In this document: positions 25,290 to 39,500 of the stretch, piece by piece
Layout of the letters: each line of letters starts with the position of its first letter
Numbering within the stretch: position 1 is the first letter of the stretch
NCBI GenBank assembly: GCA_015657535.1
Contig: JADHZB010000090.1
Location: 1-64,000 of the forward strand
Direction of reading: 5' to 3'
DNA: 64,000 nt
From: Nephromyces sp. MM_2019
Lineage: Eukaryota > Apicomplexa > Aconoidasida > Nephromycida
The notes under the pieces: model-generated
The model's database searches: none
What the model was told of the DNA's origin: nothing
Seen by the model: the letters and a program-made list of their open reading frames with translations, nothing else
Translations under genes and position numbers: made by a program

Positions 25290-26560
25290 ATGCCTATAGC
25301 GAGTAGAATTACGTTTTTACCAGCCACAAAAGTAACACGGCGAGCAAAGTCGTATACTAGGGAAGCAGCTAAGGTACCGAAGGAGGTAACTTTCCTTGCA
25401 GTGCAACTTTTTATAGTAGTTGCTGATAGGGTAAGTTTGTGCTAAAGGGCCAGCAATAAAGAACTACCTGAGCCATTCAATTCCTAGGAATAAAACTCAC
25501 TTCCTTCTTGAATTGCCTGCGCTTGTTAACTAAGCTTGGTGCTAAGGATTTAACTCCTAGAAATTATGTTTGAAATCTACTACCGGCCGAAAGATAAGTA
25601 TTCTTTTTTTCTGGCACATTTGAAGTCATTGTGAAGCCGAGCCAAGTGATGGGCGTCAACTGTGCCTCAGTATTTTGCACTTACCGTAGGCACTACCGAT
25701 ATGAAAGAAACGCAAGATACACCTTGAATACGGGAGTTTTCCATAGGGGTTAATCCTTCGAATTTGAGAAGGTTTCTGCTCTTTAACTAGTTTGCTTCGA
25801 AAGAAACAGTGTCACGCAGGGTGCTTTTTGTGAAAAATGGCGAGAATTAGCCGTAATCTTTGAAGTCTCCGACATAGCTCGACTAATTTTCTGGGGAGCT
25901 GGCCTGTATATGTAGGCTAAAGCAATACTCTTTCTCCGCTGCTATTTGACATGGCATAACAATGAAGAATATCCGTATGGCACCCATGAGAGGCCACTAT
26001 CAGAGCACGAACAGGCGAATGCTGCGCATCAAAGTGAGGAGCAACAAGAAAAAAAGGTTTTTTTTCTTTGCTTTATTAGTTACTAGATTCTGATAACTCA
26101 GAAATTAAGAAGCGGGGGGTATACACGTGTCCGTTTGATGCATGAGGTAGGCAGCCATGAATTTACCAGGCAGCTAATCGACAGGCGACGAGTTACCCTA
26201 ACTGCAGGATATATCTCGCACGTGCTATCGAGCACAAACAAAGCCGTGCACAGAGGGTATGTTCGACCTTCAGGGACTGTAAAAAGCTCCTGCTCAGCAT
26301 AGGATAGCTTCGTCAGCTAGTTTCCTATCTGCCTGCGATCAGCTTACCTGCTTTTTCAGCCTAAACTTCGCTGTGATGTGTTCAAGGAGCACCCTACAAA
26401 TTTCACAGCCGCGAATATCAATTTTCAATGGCTGCACGGTCGCTACACAAGCATTGAAAAAACTTTTGAACGTAATTTGCTCTTGGCAGACAACGGCGGC
26501 TTTAAAGGCTTGGAAGCTGCCTTGCAGAATGCCCCATTTTTTCTAATTATAAATCCCTAA
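25290..26560 (+). CDS. Probable three-exon gene for a 145-residue protein with mitochondrial-type N-terminus
   Basis: Proposed exons are 25290-25385 (ATG; donor GAG|GTAACT), 25916-26056 (acceptor TATATGTAG; weak donor AAG|GTTTTT) and 26360-26560 (strong acceptor CCTGCTTTTTCAG; stop TAA). All junctions are phase 0. The N-terminus MPIASRITFLPATKVTRRAK is rich in Arg/Lys, Ser and Thr and free of acidic residues, as in mitochondrial presequences. Exon 2 encodes a Trp-His-Asn-Asn segment followed by EEYPYGTHERPL and a Glu/Gln-rich run. Exon 3 encodes NFQWLHGRYTSIEKTFERNL and ends in APFFLIINP. I do not recognise the family; mitochondrial location is inference. The exon 2 splice sites are weak, so an additional or different middle exon is possible. 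Confidence 0.45.
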
Positions 26561-28111
26561 TCATTATTGTAAGCCAGGCTGGCTAGCAGTGACAATCTCT
26601 TTAAATATTGAAACTGTAAGCTTTTTAAAAGTGATTTTACGCTTATTTTAAAATAGTTCTGAAGGTATTTCGATCAAAATTCAGCAAATTTCATCAGTTT
26701 TGTGCTACCTGACTCTAAAAAGGAATATTGAAGGAAGCTGTTGCATGTAAAATTTTAGTTAGTGCGATGCTTTATCACCAAATGTCTTGTTATATTCGTC
26801 GTAGTAGCCACAATCGAAAATCAAGCTTTTCCTCCATCTTGGAAGCCACCCCTCGCAGCCATAAATCTACACACCGCTGTGTTTTTTCCTGTGAAACTCG
26901 CCGATTAAGAACGGATATTACTTTTATTTTCCACTCAATTTAAACGGTATTTCCCTCCAAATATTTTATTTTACCATTTTTATGATCTTTCAGGGCTCAT
27001 GATTATTAGTTAGGCCTTATTTACAAAGCATATATACAAATACAGAGAAATTACTATTACCTTAAAATATTTTCTGTATGTTGTGCATTTTCAATGTTTA
27101 GAACCTTGTGTAGCAACATGAAATAGAACTTTTAGTACGTTAAATATGCAACGTGCCATTCATATATACTCCATTTCCCTGATAATTAAGAACAGAATTT
27201 TTTTTACTATGCTGACGGGTGATTGCATTGCCAACTGGTGCTAACTTACTACGCTCAAGAAAAGATGATGAAAACAATCATATAAAGGTGGGGTAGGGTC
27301 GCTAGGGACGCTTAGTATTAACGTGGTTGTTGACCCGCTTCAAAAATGGTATAATCGATTATTCTGCCCGCCTCCTCTCGAGCGAAATCGCCAAATGCTT
27401 TCATTGATAAAGTTAGGTGATAGCACTTCTGTGGCGCTGTGAAAGTGGAGTATCCAACTTGCTACTCATAATCTAGGATCGAGTTGTTGAACTTTCTGAG
27501 GGCATAAAGATGATGAAATATTTTTTTTTCGGGTCAATTATCATCCTATTTTACCTTTCTTAGCTTAGTGAAGAGCTCTTAGCTTCCAATTATGTAGGAG
27601 CTCCATGTTTTTAACGGCACGTCACAAAATCCAATTTTGCGCCCTCCTTAAACCTTTCATTCATTGAATTTGAAATGGCCACATTTATGGGCTTTCTTTT
27701 TTCATGTTTTAAATGATAGCACTCGTTTTTGATTGCAAAAATTGCAATGTATTTTAGCATATGCCGTTCTTTGAATAATATAAGCGATAAGAGCTTCTTA
27801 CTTGACGACGTGCTTAGTTTAGCAACCTAGTGAAATATTTAGCATGAATTCATGTGCATCATTTTTAGAAAGCAAAGGAATAAAAAAAAATTTTATTGTC
27901 CATGGCTGAGCAATTTTTTTTAATGAGATAAAAATACTTTTGAAATCAAGCCAATCGAAATTAGTAAAGGAAAGGCAATTAGTTTATTTTTTTGAAAAGC
28001 TCAAATGCGTTTTTGAAGGCCACAATTCCCCTAGAAAAATATAACCTCATTATTTTCAATTTTTTGTAATCTTGCTATTACTTATTATTGTTATAGCACC
28101 TATAATGCAAA
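26561..28111. other. Intergenic DNA upstream of PRP39
   Basis: Strongly AT-rich with no supported gene. The last few hundred bases should hold the PRP39 promoter and 5' UTR. Confidence 0.6.
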
Positions 28112-31100
28112 ATGGATAAACCAGGCGATTGGGAGTCTATGGCAAAGTCCTACGCCACAAAGCGCCTGAAGACGAATTCTCCCACTGATGAAAATGGCAA
28201 GTTTTTGTTAACTACCTTAACTTTTTTGAATTGTTTTTCAAATGAATAAAACTCATAAATCATAATATCGGGGCAAAGCTTTCGTTTACAACGATTTTTT
28301 TGAATATTTAAGGCTGAAAAGGTTCAATTCCAGATCAAAAATTCTTTTTCATTAAATTTGAAATTTTTTTTTAATAACCAAAAGTGAAATTTGCATTCTA
28401 ACATTAATATTAACATTTTATCCATCAGACAATGGAATCAGTCATTTGAAACAAGAAGATATAAAGATTGAGCAGCTGAAAGCAGAGGTAATGGCAAATA
28501 TAAGTTGGGCTTTTATTAAGAAATTTACTTGACAGCGATTAGCAGTTGTGATTCAATGACTATTTTGAGCTAATAAAGGTAAAAGTGCGAATAAACTTTT
28601 GATAAGCAAGAAAATTTGAAAAAAATTTCAATTGGTCTTTATTTTTCGTAAGGGTTTCCGCTGTATGCAAGCCTATTTTGCTCCACTGCTTAAAAAGTAT
28701 ATATGAAGTTTTTAATTGTGTCTTTTCAAAATTTTGTAGGTAACATTACTTAGCTATTACCACTCAGCGTATAAATTATTCATTTTTCCAGACACGTGAA
28801 AATCCTGGAATATTTTCGACATGGGAAGCACTAATTAAAACCCTGCGCTTATTGCCGGTAAACTGAAAAAGTTAAAGTTTTTTTGGCTTAGAAGAAAGAG
28901 GAATCTTAGCAATTTTTAAGCAGTTTTTGCTTTTTCAAAAAGTAGATTTCTTACAACTTTTCAGTCAATAATTTTGAACTACAAGAAAGCTATATTTTTT
29001 TGAATTGCTTAAAAGCTCGCTCTAGACCCATAGTTTATTTTTTACTTTTTCATTATGAATTACTCTAATAAAAGGCGCATGAGCTTTTTTTTCATTAATT
29101 ACTTCGAGACTTTTGAAGAATTGAATCTAATAAAGATTAGTTCATTTGAAAGTACTTTAAGTGATACTGAGGGAATAACGTAGAATAACTTTTAACTTAA
29201 AGGGTGTTACCTAAAACCCTGGATATACTTAAATTTTGCAAATATTATGCAGTTACACCGCAAAAATATAGCAATATGAAAAAAAAATTATATGCTTCCT
29301 GTTCATATTGACATACTTATTCAAGCCAATAATATTCCCACATTATCTTGTGCACATCAGGAAAGAAAGCAAGAGCTAATTGAGACATATGCAGCATTAT
29401 TAAATGAATTTCCACTTCTTTTTGGATATTGGCAACGCTACGCTAATGTTTACGCTGAAAAAGGGGATTACGATAAGGCTAATGAAGTAAATTCAACCAA
29501 ATTTTTTTATCCGTTTTTTTAACCAATTAATGCTTTCCATTTTTGATTTAACATATATTCATAGGATAAAAAATTTAATGATCTTTAAAAATCTTTAATA
29601 TTGATTAAGGCCAAGTCATTCTTGTAAAAATGACGTTGTAAGATCTTGAATTTGATTTCAGCTTAAGCGCTTACTTTAATAAATTTTGAAAGATGGCTAT
29701 ACAAACACTTTCGCACCAGAAATATTTTTTTCGTGGCATTTAACTTCTATTTTTAGATTTATAAAGAAGCAATAACTCACTTAAAGCATAACCCAGAAAT
29801 TTGGGTTATATACCTAAATTTTGTGCTAGAAAAAAAGACCTTCTATAGCATTGAAAATCAACGCTCTATCATAGATCAGGCCCTTGAAAATGTGAGTCAT
29901 TTTTACTAAAAAAAATTTTTTTTGCGAATAAATGCAGTGTGGAAGACATTTCATGTCTTTTATTATACTCAAGATATTAATTGGAGTTTGAGAAGCTAAA
30001 AAAGTTAATATTTTGCAACATTGAACTTTTTATCAAATACAGTGTGGAAAACATTGGCTCTCGTGGAGTCTATGGAACGTATCAATTAAATTTGAGGAAG
30101 AACAGCTAAAGAAATGCATGCAAGAAAATTTTTGTGCCGAAAACTCTCTATCTTGCTTTAATGAAGCTTTAGCCCGGGTGAGTGCACAGCTTTTTTTCAA
30201 ATGATGCAAATAATAAGCTCTTCCATGAAGTTTTTTGGGTTTTACATTATTGCAATAAAATAATGTTACGGTTGATATTTCTGTTTTTTTTTAGAGCAAA
30301 CAAAAACTTGATAGTGTAAACCACAACTTTTTCGGTTGGGAATAAGCTTGATAAAAGGATTTTTTTTGTAATAATTTTATAATGGAAAAATATGCCTCGA
30401 TTGATGTTTCAATAAAAAGCCTTTATTTGCACAAATCTCTACTATATATTAAATTTTTAGAGCCGGTAGGTGCCAATGTAACAAATTTCTATTGAAAATT
30501 AATTGTTTAAAGTGCCCTAGTAAGCAGTACTCAACCTATGAAATTTCAGATTAGCAGAATATATTATAAAGCATTATCAACGCCTTTCAAAGACCTTAGT
30601 AAGTGCTGGGAAAAATTTAAGAGCTTTGCAACTCTAAGCGAAAATGGCAGTTTTTTTGATGGATGGCAAAATTTACCTATTCAAGCTTTTGACTTACTCA
30701 TGGACGATGAGCTACTGTCTTTGGAAACAGCAATATATGAAAACAATGGAAAATTTGGTAAGACAGCACTTATGTTTTTGCTTTTATACGTATTATTGTA
30801 ACTATGCATTGGCAAATGCTATTTTCAGAAAGTGAAAACCAAAAGTCCAAAGCAAAGGAAGAAGAAAAGGTAAATGAACTGGAACACATTTTTTCACACA
30901 CGATTGTTAAAATCCAAGAAAAAGCAGGATAATCAGAATCTGCGACTTTTGAGCTTGCACTTTGAAATAATTGATGCTGCTAGAAAATATTTTGATTAGG
31001 GGCAATAAAGTAATGAAAAAGGAGTTATTTTATCCGTTTGAGTTATTGTTTTGTAATTTTAGAGTCAAAATTTGAAATCTTGTTTGACTCTTTTAGAATT

Positions 31101-34100
31101 AATAAAAATGTTTATATTATGGTATGAAAATTTTTCAAAAGGAGTTTTATAGCCTATGATAATATAGCTTTTCTTCCTTTAATTAACTCGCTTTCAAAGC
31201 TGCGTACATTTTTGATTAAAAGTGCAGCTTCAAATTATTTTTTTTTGTTTTTTTCTACTTTTCAGAGCAAGTTAACCGATCAGGAGAGCAAAGAAAACCT
31301 CGAAAACGGTGTTCAATTTAACTTTAGTGACGGAACTACAACTGAACTTTTTGAGCAGGATTTTGTTGATGTGCTGGAAAGAAAAAATACTTCTTTTTTA
31401 CAGCAAGTATTTCTAATGGTAAAGAAAAAAAGAGACTTAAAATCCGTTAGCAGCAGTCTTGCTTCAGCCAATGATTTTAGCCTCTTTGTGGACGGTGTGA
31501 AGATGACATTGTCAGAGTGCGAGCGTTTCACTAATTTTAAAGAATTGAAAAAGCTTAAAAGTTCAAAATTAATAATTTTTGAAGGTGCCAAAGCAGTAAA
31601 GCATACTGGTATGTTTTTGATATAAAATAACTTGTTTTGCACCGTCTTATTGATTTTAAAGCTTTTTTATACAGGAAGTGTGTACTAATATTCTTTTTTC
31701 TATTTTTTTGTTTTTGATGAAAATTTTGTTCAAAAAATGTTCTACAGTCGACACATTGTCTGGAAGCTCAGTAGCGGAGCAGTGGTGCCTAGAATACAGG
31801 CATAGGATGTACGACTCAACTTTACGGAAGGTTTCAAGATGGCAGAAGTTTGAAGATAAGGTCTTATTTGGAGTATTTTTAATAAAGAATTAAGAGTTCT
31901 GATGATTTGGCTGCTATTTTCTTTTAGAGATGTTTGTTTTAATTTTAAAAAAAACAGGCTGACTAGCAAAATATTTTCCTTTTTACCTTTTCGTAATTTT
32001 TTTTGCAAATCATCTAGTTTAGAGAGGTACATAACCTTTTTGCTTTTAATTATTTTTAAAATAAAATTATTGGGCTACTATTTTGTTGCCTTTTAGTGAA
32101 GAAATATTACTGTTTCGTAATTTTGAAAATTTTATGCTTTTGAACTTGAAATGCGGCTTTTTTGTGTGTTTTGTGCTCCTTTTTTGATGTTTTCAACTGA
32201 CGATCCAATTTTTTTGCCTTTTTATTTGTTCAACTTAAATTATACCCTGCACAGTTGTTTTCAGCCCTTGATAAATTTTTTTTGCAGCCATAAAAAAACC
32301 CTTTAAAATCTGTTCATGCAGCTTTCTCGGTCCTTTTTTCACCCCGCACCCTTAAAGCCACTCCAAATAATTACTTGGAGAGAATATTTAGATGCGTATA
32401 CTAAAGAGGAGGTAAGCCAAAAAAAGTTTTTGCGTAAAAATAAAAATGATTGTGGTCCCTCTCTGGAACTTCTTTGATTTTGTATTAAGTTGCGTTAATT
32501 TTAGGAAAGCAGCTCCATTGACTTTTTATATCATAGATGCCTGGAAGTGTGTGCGAATTACTTGGAATTTTGGAAAAGATATGCCAGCTACCTTGAGGAT
32601 AACGGGCACCCTGAGGCTGCAGTAGAGAGTTATAAAAAATTATGCAACGTAACCTGCAAACAAAGGTATGAAGGCAAGAAAATTTCTTAAATTGCTAGTC
32701 ATTGAAATTTTATGAATTTTTTAACTTTGTTTTCTGCTTTTTCCAGGCCAGACTTTCGTTTGGAATATGCAGAATTTTGTGAAAAAATAAGAGACCTACA
32801 GGAAGCATCCACTCAATACGAAATATTATGGTATTTGAAGCATCCAAACTTTTATATTTTGAGCTTTTATTTTCGTATATCTAGTGTTTACAATTTTTTT
32901 TAATATTCAAAATAGCAATGTATTTACGAAATTTTTAAATCAAAAAATTCCATTTCAAGTTTTTGAGTATTCAAACAGTTGCTTGTATTCACACTCTATG
33001 GGAAAAGGCAAACTTTTTTTTTTTAAGTTTTTTTCTTGTATCAAACTAGCGGTACACCAACTAGTGAAAACATTTATTTAACTTTACTTCAAACAGTATT
33101 AGTTTAAGAGCAAGCACACACAACGGTAAAGGACTAGCAGATGATCATTTTGCTCTGCCTTTAAAGCTTAAATATTTGCCTTTTTCTTAAGTATGGGTTC
33201 TTCTGTGTGTAAGTGCTCATGGTTTCTTGTCTGGCCGAGTCTCTATATGCGTGTGCAGTAGTCTTATGATACGCAACTTGTTGACTTCTTTAGTGAAAAT
33301 AATAATCCGGGCTCACATCTTCTGGATGTTTGGCTAAAAAGAATTGGTTTCTATAGACGGCAATTAAAATATGATACTTGTACCAAGCTCTACTTGGAAG
33401 CAAATGATGCAATTAAGGATTTGAATAAACGAGCTGTACTAGCGATTGAGGAATCTAAGCATCATATTGCCTACACAAAAGATTACTCAAAGGCTATGTA
33501 AGTTTCTCAGTTTTTTAATATTCTGTCATAAATTATTTGCTTGATTTTTAAAAAAGACGTGGATAATATTTTTTTCTCGGTATATTCAGCATTTTTTGCC
33601 TATTGATAGTTGTTTTTAGTCTTCATTGCGAAATTTCAAGTTTTTATTACCTTTTATCAAAAGAAGCAAAAAAATATTTACTTTCTTGAATGTTTCAGAG
33701 AGATATTAAGATCAAATTTTATTTGAAGCATAACGAAGTTACTTTAAGTACTTGTTGGTTTCATTATTAGTTATTAGTACAATATTAATTGCAATTTTAC
33801 AAATACTTTATTCAAAGTCTTTTATCTTGAAATTGCTGAATTGTAAAAATTTCTTTTTTTTTGTTTAATAAAAATCTTTATTTATTAACCTTTATAAAGA
33901 CTTTGCAAAGCCTTCAAGGCTATTTCTGATAGCTATGCGGTATGTTTTTTTTAGAAATCTTCTCAAGAAAGAATGGCAGCTAAACCCGACCCATGTCGCG
34001 TTGTTTAAATGCTACGTTAATACCTTGGAGCATTTTGGAGACAAAGCGAACCTGGAAAATGACGTATTCAATTTAATAGAGGAGGCCTATCAGCAGATGC

Positions 34101-36590
34101 TAGGCCAAGAGGTTAGAAAATGAATGAATTTTTTGCTTTATGCTCTGCGTTTATATTTTTTGATAGAGCAAACAAATTTTTTTTTTTGCTGTTTGCTAAC
34201 CTATGAGTATCGTTTAAAAACAATTTCATGGCCTCAAAAGTCAGTTTTTATTTTTGCTTATAAAAGATTGCAAAGTGCTTTACTGGTAAACTTTATTTTT
34301 TGTCGGGCATGGTTAGTTTGTTTATTAAAATTTTTCTCCGTAATGAAATACTAATTTTATGGCTGCAGATTTTGTATATTAAATATTATCTTCTCCTATA
34401 CCTCCAGTTAAAAATTACAACAGCATGGAATATATGGCGCAATCGCATAGAATATCAGAGGTTTTCCTGCAAATCAATAAACAGTTATATTGAGACAATG
34501 GTAAAGGGAAATTTTTTTAAATATTTTAAAGCAAGCAAATATAGCACAATAACTGTCAAATTTTGTATTTTCCAAATGAAAGCTGCGAACAGAAGCAATT
34601 TTTTTTTTGAGCTTGAAATTAAACATTTTTGTATAGATTTGCATTTTCACTTGCTTGTTTGGCATTTGATTGCTTCTTGTGTGTATTTTTAGATATTTTG
34701 TAGCTCGCTGAAAATTTTTATTATACTTCGGTGTGCATTGTTTGTAGATATTTCAATCTCACTGAAATTTATAATTATTTTCTTTGTTGATGCCGACTTG
34801 CGTGTATATGTGCGCCTAAATAACCGCATTTTAGGTTTGCTTTCATATAACTAGACATGAATACATCCCTTCATCTCCACGCACACACGCACACATAGAA
34901 TAGCATGTTGAGGTTCGCAAAATTAGTTGAGTATTGCTGTACCATCTTTAGTGATGTGAAATTAATATTTTTGGAATATATGGTTGCACACTCAGAAAAA
35001 CGCAAAATCTTTTTTTGAAAAGAATCAGAAAAAGTTACTCAGCAGCTCTCTGGAGACTCACAGGACACAAATGATGCAAGATACTGCAGCTGGCTTAAAT
35101 TTTGAAAATATTCCATCAGAAGGATACGAAAGTGAATCAAATGCCTTGGATGGCAGCTATCAAGGCAAGCATAAAAGTTATGCTGAGCAAGTAAGCATAC
35201 TCTTTTTGTGTTACAATTAGTTCATTCAAGTATATGAATTTTGTCTGTTTCTGTATTTGCTTCAATGCAGTAATATTTCATGAGGATTTTTAACTTGCAT
35301 TACTTTATTTTTGTTATAAATCGTAAGCTTGGGTTTGTATTTGAATAAACAGCATAACTGAAGAAAAATGCATTGTTAATATTTTTCTTCCTTCAGACAA
35401 AACAGCTTATGCATGTCTTTTTTTAGCTAGCTTTTGTGCTTGATTGGGTTTAAGATAATTTTTTTCTTCTTTAGAAACTTATTAAGAGCTATTTTAAACT
35501 ATTAACCAAATAAAGAATTAGTAGTGAACACTTTTTGGTAACTTTTAGGATTTCCGATTCGAATTATGCTTTTTTTTAATGGATTCTTTGTTGCATGTAT
35601 TTTGCTAGTTTTGATATTAGCTCCTTAAAATAGTGCTAGCGTAGCAGATAGATTTGGAGCTTCATCGTGGTAGTGATCTCACTATTTTTTTGTTGATGAA
35701 TTTGTGGTAGCATCAACTTCCTGAGCCTGAAGCAGGTACTTTTGGCAAGTGCAACTTTTTTTTGCAGTTAAATGCTCATGAGATGATACTTTGTATATTA
35801 TGTTTTGTTATTTTGATCAGGAAGAATTATTTTGCACACATTTAGGTTGAGTAGACGGAATGAATCAATTTTTAGCCTTTTTGAAAACAAAAACAAACAT
35901 TTACATGAAATTTTTTAGGCGCCACTAACTTTTTTACCTAAAGAGAAAATGTAAACCAATCTTAAAAGAAGTTTTTCGGTACCACTGAATGTAGTAGAGT
36001 TTTCTTACGAAGCTAGCTATTTTCTGCTTGGCTTTAGGCCACCAAAAAAGTACCTTTTGACGATATTAGCCCCCAATGTCGCGCTTTCACAGTCACGAGC
36101 TGCCTTTATCCGCTTTAAAGAATCCCATATTTGCCATGAGGGTATTCGCTGTACCAGATGCCAGTGTAGTTTTTTTTTAAATAATATAGGTTTTCTACAG
36201 ATGACGCTTCTGGAGATATCCGGATGCTTGCGTTTTTATTGCTAGAAATCGATTGCACCTTTTGTATGCTTCTTTCTAAGTCCGCGGTTCAATTTATTTT
36301 TCGAAAGGAAATTTGCTCGCTGTAACTTTGTACTTTTCCTTTTTTTTTGTTTTTCCATTACGCATTCATGTATATCCATCCATTGGCATCTTTTAAAATG
36401 AAATATGGAACTTACTGTAAGAAAACAATATTTACTTGCTAATTCTCTTTAAAAACAGGGATTATGGGCTACAGCTGGTGGCTATAGTGATATTCACGCG
36501 GGAAGTTCCTACTGTTTAGATGCGGCGCATTATAATAAAAATCCCTACTACTATCATACTGCGGAAGCCTCAAACTATGGATATTTTTGA
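28112..36590 (+). CDS. PRPF39: PRP39, U1 snRNP-associated pre-mRNA splicing factor (17 exons)
   Basis: Exons: 28112-28196 (or 28200), 28429-28487, 28792-28857, 29361-29486, 29757-29891, 30043-30177, 30550-30757, 30829-30869, 31266-31608, 31748-31860, 32322-32411, 32505-32665, 32747-32830, 33294-33497, 33955-34111, 34996-35190 and 36459-36590. All phases agree, giving 777 residues. The chain is built of HAT (half-a-TPR) repeats: FSTWEALIKTL, then FPLLFGYWQRYANVYAEKGD, PEIWVIYLNFVLEK, HWLSWSLWNVSIKFEE, LSRSFFHPAPLKPLQIITW, LEFWKRYASYLED and VWLKRIGFYRRQL, in the order typical of PRP39. A Tyr-rich tail (NPYYYHTAEASNYGYF) closes it. PRP39 stabilises U1 snRNP on the 5' splice site in the commitment complex. 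ATG 28112 has an in-frame TAA three codons upstream. The first intron is ambiguous: GC-AG (28197-28428) or GT-AG (28201-28441). Confidence 0.93.
34878..34895. repeat. Short CA-rich microsatellite in a PRP39 intron
   Basis: Alternating CA with two CG interruptions, inside the intron between exons 15 and 16. Confidence 0.8.
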
Positions 36591-36595
36591 ATAAA
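36590..36595 (+). promoter_or_regulatory. AATAAA hexamer abutting the PRP39 stop codon
   Basis: The last A of the TGA stop begins an AATAAA. It may be coincidental in AT-rich sequence. It parallels the arrangement at the CRAL-TRIO gene. Confidence 0.25.
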
Positions 36596-39500
36596 AAATT
36601 TAATTGCTTTGAAACTTTCTTTCGTTTAATTCCATAAATGTTTTTAGTTTTAGCCAAGAGCTTGGCTGATTTTCAAAAAACCTGAATGCCTGCGTTTTCG
36701 AAACTCCGATCAGGAGAAAGCGATCGGCATAAAGCTTGAAAATGATGTGAATTTTCCGTTTTTTCTTACTAATACGCAATTCTTCATACAATGATTAAAT
36801 CATAATGTACCTGCCGTTCAATAATGCCAGAATTCGGTTGGGGACTCCGCTGCATAGTAAGGGTCTTACGAAAATGTGAGGAAAGGGCTCCCGAAGCACA
36901 CTTTCATAATAGCATAAGAAAGGTAATACTAAGGGGTTTAAAATCAGCTTTCACATATCAAAATTACATGAGTACTTTAGAGTCCGAAGCATACTTTTGT
37001 GCAATACTAGCCCACAAACACTTTTTATAACTTTTTTGTAATATAAGGAAAATTGATAATCATATATGGGTGTGGAAAGTAAGCAGCTCATAATATTTAT
37101 TGAAAAAGACTGCATGTTTTAAATTAAGGGTCTAATTTTGAAAAATATAAGTTTTTCATTAATTAGCATCCTGCCATTTCAAATGCAGGAATTGTTTATC
37201 CTCTAAAAAAGTCAATTTAACACTATTGGTACTTAGATTGCAGGTACAAACTAAGCAAATTTCACGTTGACAAAAAATTAAGTCCCAAAATAAAGAAGAA
37301 AAAAATGGAAGCAAAAAAGAGCCGGTTGCCTAACTTATGCAGAAAGATGGCTTGGCCTATTGTGGACATGGAGCCGTTCTTGTCTCCCTGTAAACCTTGG
37401 TAGCGCAGAGATGATGCTCATCTGCGTTTTAAACATTTTATAAGCTATCACACTTTAATATTCCTATGTCGCACTCCTTGAGCGTGCATCACAGCACAGC
37501 AACTGGACGAATATATTTTTCAGACCGTATGGATGCCGCTTAACAAAAATTTGATTGTAGCATAGCGGATTTCAGTATAAGCCCGCATTGGCTCTTCATT
37601 GAAATATGATTTGGGGCTAGGGGACTATGGTTAAAAGTATCATAAAAACCCATCGAGACCTATAAAACCTCATTTGTTACAAACTTAAACGACTGAGATG
37701 CGATGGGGTTCATTTTTTTCAGTTTTAGGCGCATGAGCTAGCAGAATATCATAAACTCACTTGGTCCCACAGGAAAGCGTGTATTGATAAAAAAAGTATC
37801 ACTATTTGCTGTGGCCCCCACAAATTTAATCATTGCAAAAGCTATGAAACTGCATTTTTATTTTGCTTTTAGCTCAAATTTTCTGCTGTACACAATACAT
37901 TTCAGGCTGTACACTCTGCACAAAAGATTTCTTTTTAAAATTCTATTTCGGAAGAAAACGCTTCTATCAGTACATTTGCTCGTAGAAGCCAAGTACTAAC
38001 GCTGCATTACTCTTCCAGAATATACTGCAATGAAACTTATTTGCATCCAGGGTGTACATTAATGCCTTACAAATTTAACTGCAAGTGAAATATGGAAGGC
38101 CCAGTACTATGCAAAGCCATGAGTAGCCGTATAAAGCTACTGTAACTTCGAGGCTATATAAAGGCAAAAGTGTTCTCCAGCATGCGCTAAATTAGTTTAT
38201 TATGCTTTGAGCCGTAGCGGGGGCTTACATTATAACACTTTTTGGTTAAGACCCCGGAGGCTAATAATCAAAATTATTTCACAGTTAGCCTTAACATCAA
38301 CTTGCTAGGCCTATTCTAGGCGCACTTAACGTGAGGCGCTTACAGAGCCTGGTAAATGAAATTTCTCCGGCAGTTAAAATAACGGACTGCATGAGGGTAC
38401 ATGCCACTTAATCAGGCTACGCGACCATGCTTCACCAATATGTACAAAATACCAATACCTTACGGTTCCTAGGTTAGCACTGCATTCCTACAATCGCTGG
38501 TTCCGAAGCTTTTAGCTGCATTAGATGTGGCCTGCTGGTATTCTTTTTCCGGTAGTTATGGTAGCAGAAGCTCATAATTAGACGTTTCCACGGTACAAAT
38601 TCTGAATGCAAAAGCTCATGTAATTTATATTTTTATTGGAATAGTAGTTATGAAACAAATGTGTAGGCTAAATAAGTAAACAAAAGACCTTATCCTAAGA
38701 TAATAAGTTGCTGCGTGAGAAATGAAAGCGCCATTTATTAGCGCTACAAATGAGGCAGGGCGGACAGATTCTTAATGCAATATCCAGGTTTTTGAATTTC
38801 GACATTACGCCCTGTTTCTTCTATTTTACCATCCTGTAAAGCTGTTTTTAATTATGCTTAATCTATGTCTGATATTCCTGGATCTGTGCCAAAAAAGTGA
38901 ATAAACTGATAACACTCCTGGTTGAAATTGAGTGGACAAGTCATATCTCACTGTGGAAAAGGGCCTCCATAGTTAAGCATGTTGGTAATTTACACCTTTC
39001 TCGGAAGAGCAAGCAAATTGTGATTTTAACATATGTTTGTGCACAGAAGTAAAAAGCTTCCAGTGTTACTTAAGTCATGTCGAAAATCAACAAAGCATTG
39101 CTTCAGTTTTTTCGCAACACATTTACTTTCTGAAACTTTTAAAATCAAGAAATACCCATTCAGCTATTTGAGACTTTTGGTAGGGGGGTTCATTTATGTA
39201 GTAATACTTAAAAGCTAGCTGGGTGCACCAGACATGCCATATAAGAGAATACTAAATTTATGAAAAAGTAGGCCAGGATACTTGCGTATCACACGGTGTT
39301 GCAGTAAGCCATGTGATTTACACTAACCACCATTGTTTTTTGGGCATGTTATAACATTCACGAACGAACACTCATACCCATTCGCTAACGTGTGCACACA
39401 CACCAAGTTCACATGCTCAAGAAATGCCGGCAAATATATAGCAAAGATTCACCTCTTTGAGAATGGGAAACTGAGCTACATTCGACAAGATGTGAAATTC

